Below are positions 14,975-18,026 of a stretch of DNA of 18,026 nucleotides, in pieces (position 1 is the stretch's first letter; every line of letters begins with the position of its first letter). Where the stretch lies: contig FR883356.1 in NCBI GenBank assembly GCA_000435835.1, forward strand, positions 1 to 18,026, read 5' to 3'. Source of the DNA: Clostridium sp. CAG:221. GTDB taxonomy: Bacteria > Bacillota > Clostridia > Clostridiales > Clostridiaceae. The translations under genes were made by a program, and so were the position numbers. The notes under the pieces were generated by a model. The model made no database searches. It was given only the letters and a program-made list of their open reading frames with translations, and was not told the origin of the DNA.

Positions 14975-15109
14975 CTCTTGTTAATATCGTTGTAAAAGTT
15001 CATGTTAAAATACTTGTATTTATATTTTTTGCACCTCTAAAGTAAACCCGTTAACAAATAGTTGATGCTTTTTATATGCACATTTTAACCTCTTTCGTAA
15101 GCTTTAAAT

Positions 15110-15698
15110 TTACCTCCCTGCTAACTCTCTTATACAGCTATTTACATTGTCCTCATAAATGCCTCCATGATAGCAAACTACTTTCTTAATATCGTAATTG
15201 GTTAGTTTTTTTATGGATTGATAATTTAAAGCATCATCATAATTAAGACTTTTATCACATGGGCAAAGTGTACCTTCATTAACCACCAATATATCACCAG
15301 CAATTAATAATTTAAATTTATTAACGTATAAGGATATATGTCCTGGAGTATGTCCTGGTGTATGAATTACAGTAATTCCTCCACAATAGGGAAGAACTTG
15401 CCCATCAGATAATGTTTCATTTATATTTACTTTAAATTTTTCAAAGCAAATTTTTAATTTATCATAAAACATATTCATCTTTTCAGGTAAATAATCTAAA
15501 GATTGTTCTAGCATAGAAAGCTTTACTGGCTTTTTGGTTCCTTCTATATAGGGTTTCTCCTCTTGAAAAGATATCATCTTAATATTATTATCTCTTTCTT
15601 TTAGAATCTCACTTGCACTTCCTATATGGTCAATATCTTGATGAGTAAAAATTATTTTCCTTAACTTTAAAGCTATATATTCCTTCTTTAATTCTCAT
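15110..15698 (-). pseudogene. Metallo-beta-lactamase-fold hydrolase, disrupted near the N-terminus
   Basis: A good ribosome binding site (AGGAGG at 15705-15710) and ATG at 15698 open a frame MRIKEGIYSF, a common start for this family, which ends at TGA after 22 codons. The body is in another frame: KIIFTHQDIDHIGS holds the first metal motif and continues through HTPGHTPGH, LIAGDIL and a final CYHGG to the stop at 15110. About 50 residues that normally lie between the N-terminus and the first metal motif are missing, so this is a deletion with a frame change. A shorter frame from an internal ATG at 15577 would lack HxDxDH and be inactive. The gene follows the methyltransferase-like gene by 31 bases and was probably in its operon. 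Confidence 0.82.
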
Positions 15699-15729
15699 AA
15701 TAAACCTCCTATACCTATTGATTTTTTTA

Positions 15730-16389
15730 TTACCAAATTAATGGTATTAGTCTGTATTTTACTTCATGACTATATTCTTCATATCCCTTAAGCTTTTCTT
15801 TAAGCATTTTATCCTCTAAATATGTTCTTATTACAATTAAACCAGCAATTATTATGGAAATAATCAACACCAACTTTGTCTCAAATATCATGGATATTGA
15901 AATACACCAAATTAAGATAGCTAAATATGTTGGATGTCGTATTATCTTATATGGCCCTTCCTTACACACTATCTGACTTCTATCAAATTGTACTCGTGAT
16001 GTAGACTCTAGAAAAGTATTTACCATCATTGCTTTTAAAGATATTATTGTTACTGGTATCTGCAAGATAATACCCATAGCAAATATAATTCCTGGTTTGT
16101 CTGCCTTGTTCATTTCCAATCCTGCTACTAGATATATAACAAAGAAAGTTAATAGCCAGTATATTGTCAATATAATCTTATCCCATTTAGGTGAATCAGT
16201 ATTGATCTTTCCCCTCTCTGCCAATGTTTCTTTATTTACATTATGCATAATATAACAGGAAATAATGGTTATAAGAAAATAACCAATAAAATATACCCAT
16301 GCCCGCAAATTCATTGTCCACCATGAACCTAGAAGAAACATTAAAACCCCTAATCCTCTCTGAATAAATACCCTCAATATATAATTCAT
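15730..16389 (-). CDS. Isoprenylcysteine methyltransferase-like membrane protein
   Basis: This is a 219-residue polytopic membrane protein of the ICMT/phospholipid methyltransferase superfamily, with about five hydrophobic helices. The family signature GPYKIIRHPTYLAILIW lies at about 145-161 with RHPTY at 151-155. An acidic helix (RTYLEDKMLKEKLKGYEEY) and the hydrophobic tail follow, the usual cofactor-binding end. Bacteria lack prenylated CAAX proteins, so the substrate is unknown; lipids or small molecules are possible. AAAAAGGA lies only 1-2 bases before the ATG at 16389, which is tight, but the N-terminus MNYILRVFIQRG fits the family. The broken MBL-fold gene follows, and a short relic frame precedes it. 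Confidence 0.88.
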   Translation of the reverse strand: MNYILRVFIQRGLGVLMFLLGSWWTMNLRAWVYFIGYFLITIISCYIMHNVNKETLAERGKINTDSPKWDKIILTIYWLLTFFVIYLVAGLEMNKADKPGIIFAMGIILQIPVTIISLKAMMVNTFLESTSRVQFDRSQIVCKEGPYKIIRHPTYLAILIWCISISMIFETKLVLIISIIIAGLIVIRTYLEDKMLKEKLKGYEEYSHEVKYRLIPLIW

Positions 16390-16410
16390 TTCCTTTTTGT
16401 CAATATCCTA

Positions 16411-16533
16411 TCACCTCTTATAATTACTTTCTAATATTATTCTTATGCTTTCTCTAGATAAAAATAGCCCTCTATGCATTATATAAGTATCTATAATTTG
16501 CTGATTTAAAAATAACTCTTTTGGTAATACTAT
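16411..16533 (-). pseudogene. Possible relic: 3' end of an unidentified gene
   Basis: A 40-codon open frame ends with TGA at 16411, 21 bases before the methyltransferase-like ATG. It reads like genuine protein (LPKELFLNQQIIDTYI, then HRGLFLSRESIRIILESN), with an amphipathic helical pattern and no low-complexity runs. It has no usable start: the only ATG (16479) lacks a ribosome binding site, and two stops precede the frame. It may be the tail of a deleted gene that once headed this operon, or chance. I cannot name a family. It overlaps the upstream region of the divergent rubrerythrin gene. Confidence 0.3.
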
Positions 16534-16564
16534 TTATTATTAAGTGTAAAAGGAGAATAATATT

Positions 16565-16990
16565 ATGGAAAAATTAAGTTTTGTAATTGAAAACCAACTT
16601 GGTGTTGCTAAGGATAATGAAGAATTAAAAAACAGCCTTAATGGTCAATTTAATGGAGAAACTGCTGAAGTGGGACTTTATTTAGCAATGGCTAGAGTAG
16701 CTCAACGTTCAGGTTATCCTGAAATTGCAGAAGTACTTAAAGTTATTGCTTGGGAAGAAGCTGAACATGCAGCTCAATATGCTGAACTTACTGGTAAAAT
16801 ATCTGACTGTACTAAAACTAATCTTACAAATATGATGAATGGTGAAATTGGAGCTAACAAATTTAAAGCTGAACTAGCTCAAAAAGCAAAAGATGCTGGC
16901 CTTGAAGAACTTTATACATTTATTGATCATGCTGCAAGAGATGAAGCAAGACATGCAAGTATGCTTCATGGAATGCTTAACCGCTTATAA
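16565..16990 (+). CDS. Rubrerythrin-like di-iron protein without rubredoxin domain
   Basis: This is a 141-residue ferritin-like four-helix protein. It has the di-iron ligand set of rubrerythrins: GETAEVGLY with Glu32 and Glu35, then EEAEH with Glu65 and His68. NGEIGA with Glu94 and DEARH with Glu127 and His130 complete the set. It ends at residue 141 with no CxxC rubredoxin domain, so electrons must come from a separate rubredoxin or another donor. In clostridia such proteins reduce hydrogen peroxide or handle oxygen stress. AAAGGAG precedes the ATG by about 9 bases. It is a single-gene unit ended by the terminator at 17008-17047. I see no clear PerR-like operator upstream. Confidence 0.9.
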   Translation: MEKLSFVIENQLGVAKDNEELKNSLNGQFNGETAEVGLYLAMARVAQRSGYPEIAEVLKVIAWEEAEHAAQYAELTGKISDCTKTNLTNMMNGEIGANKFKAELAQKAKDAGLEELYTFIDHAARDEARHASMLHGMLNRL

Positions 16991-17007
16991 TTATAAACAT
17001 TAATGAT

Positions 17008-17047
17008 AAAATAGCCTTAGCTATAACATCCTATGCTAGGCTATTTT
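17008..17047 (+). terminator. Terminator of the rubrerythrin-like gene
   Basis: AAAATAGCC-T-TAGC (17008-17021) pairs with GCTA-GGCTATTTT (17035-17046), leaving one bulged T, and ends in a T run. The loop is 13 bases. Confidence 0.85.
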
Positions 17048-17090
17048 TATTATTCTTAATTTATAACCCGTAACTCATAATAAAAAAAGG

Positions 17091-17119
17091 TTGTATTTGC
17101 AAATATTTTTCTCTATAAT
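17091..17119 (+). promoter_or_regulatory. Candidate promoter of the MATE gene
   Basis: TTGTAT (17091-17096), 17 bases and a consensus TATAAT (17114-17119). It leaves a 5' UTR of about 120 bases. A second TATAAT nearer the gene (around 17221) has TTTACA about 15 bases upstream and may also be used. Confidence 0.45.
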
Positions 17120-17248
17120 GTACAAGTATCTTTATTGAATGGAATCTTTTTTATCAAAAGAGTTTAATAAATTTAATATTGATGTTGAATAATTAATATT
17201 TTTACAAAAGATTACAAACAATATAATACATAAATAGGAGGACAACTT

Positions 17249-18026
17249 ATGAGTAATCAAAAACATCTTGGCGATGCACCTATTGGAAAGTTGTTATTAC
17301 AATATTCTATTCCAGCCATCATTGGTATGGTAGTAAATGCCCTATATAATATTGTAGATAGAATGTTTATTGGTAATATTCCAAATATAGGTTCCCTTGC
17401 AATAACAGGCGTTGGTATTACTATGCCTATTATGACAATAATCTTAGCCTTTGGTATGCTTATTGGTATAGGTGCCACAGCTAACATATCCCTAAACTTA
17501 GGAAAGGGAAATAGACCTACAGCTGAAAAACTTCTTGGAAATGCTTTTACCTTAAGTATAATAGTTGGACTAGCTATTGCCATAGTGGGAACTATCTGTG
17601 CAAATCCAATACTTAATCTTTTTGGTGCCAGTGAAAATACACTGTTTTATGCTAAAGAATATCTAAACATAATTTTATTAGGATGTACATTTAACATACT
17701 CTCATTTTCCCTAAATAGTACTGTAAGAGCTGATGGAAATCCAAAAATGTCTTCATTTACAATGGTAATTGGTTGTGGTACAAACATTATCTTAGATTAT
17801 GTATTTATTTTTATACTTAATTTAGGAGTTAAGGGAGCTGCCCTAGCAACTATTATTTCTCAAGCAATTACTTTCTTTATAATTTTATATTACTACACAG
17901 CTGGTAACTCAAACTTAAAATTAAAAGTAGAAAACTTTAAATTAAAAAAACATCTTGTAACTATGACTTTTGCCATTGGAATTGCACCATTTGCAACACA
18001 AATAGCAAATAGTTTAGTGCAAGTTA
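17249..18026 (+). CDS. MATE family efflux transporter, 3' end beyond the window
   Basis: This is the first 259 codons of a multidrug and toxin extrusion (MATE) sodium- or proton-coupled exporter, normally about 450 residues with 12 helices. The start is MSNQKHLGDAPIGKLLLQYS, with AGGAGGA (17236-17242) 6 bases before the ATG. Family marks are PAIIGMVVNALYNIVDRMFI in helix 1, the GIGATANISLNLGKGN loop and VRADGNPKMSS. No stop occurs before the window end. The frame is open and its composition matches its neighbours, so nothing suggests damage within the visible part. Clostridial MATE genes are often next to MarR-type regulators, but none is visible here. Substrate unknown. Confidence 0.93.
   Translation, partial: MSNQKHLGDAPIGKLLLQYSIPAIIGMVVNALYNIVDRMFIGNIPNIGSLAITGVGITMPIMTIILAFGMLIGIGATANISLNLGKGNRPTAEKLLGNAFTLSIIVGLAIAIVGTICANPILNLFGASENTLFYAKEYLNIILLGCTFNILSFSLNSTVRADGNPKMSSFTMVIGCGTNIILDYVFIFILNLGVKGAALATIISQAITFFIILYYYTAGNSNLKLKVENFKLKKHLVTMTFAIGIAPFATQIANSLVQV

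Noticed and set aside
15110..15577. Intact 155-aa MBL-fold protein starting at 15577
   Set aside because: It would lack the first metal-binding motif, which is encoded just upstream in the same frame without a start codon; the proper start with ribosome site is at 15698 in another frame.
17257..17583. Minus-strand open frame of 108 codons
   Set aside because: It is the shadow of the MATE transporter, whose + strand frame has a ribosome site and clear family motifs.

Overview
The window is about 18 kb of AT-rich DNA with strong AGGAGG-type ribosome binding sites, AT-rich spacers, many intrinsic terminators and a T-box leader. Together with the protein families this points to a Clostridium sensu stricto (Firmicutes) chromosome. 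I cannot fix the species. It reads as ordinary chromosomal housekeeping and accessory DNA. There is no phage, insertion sequence, CRISPR array or tRNA/rRNA gene in view.

Layout, left to right. (1) A GC-rich island at bases 1-65 begins where a leftward promoter would start transcription, and may be the 5' end of a structured RNA. (2) A secreted M6 (immune inhibitor A type) metalloprotease on the + strand. (3) A small unknown gene, then the leftward operon T-box / alaR-like Lrp regulator / alaT-like aminotransferase / EamA transporter. The T-box reads as alanine-specific from both the specifier triplet (GCA) and the discriminator-pairing base (UGGU), matching the alaR-alaT gene pair. (4) A VanZ-like membrane protein. 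(5) pdxS on the + strand followed by a core-deleted pdxT. (6) A leftward two-component system (OmpR-type regulator and multi-pass histidine kinase), preceded by a 200-bp relic of a dedA gene. (7) About 440 bp of non-coding DNA with nested inverted repeats. (8) A broken AAA-ATPase/PD-(D/E)XK gene. (9) A leftward ECF sigma factor / DUF4179 anti-sigma pair with a sigma-type promoter suggesting autoregulation. (10) A leftward methyltransferase-like membrane protein and a broken metallo-beta-lactamase-fold gene. (11) A short rubrerythrin-like protein and the start of a MATE efflux pump on the + strand, the latter cut by the window end.

The most instructive signals are the alanine T-box operon with its co-transcribed transporter and odd 65-nt palindrome, and the repeated pattern of gene decay. 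Four genes between about 7.8 and 15.7 kb (pdxT, dedA, AAA/PD-(D/E)XK and the MBL-fold gene) have remains at both ends, or in the body and 3' end, but appear to have lost internal sequence and changed frame. I see no strong evidence for a wholly new multi-gene system. The best candidates for undescribed biology are the edge RNA, the intergenic repeat element and the role of the EamA protein in alanine starvation.
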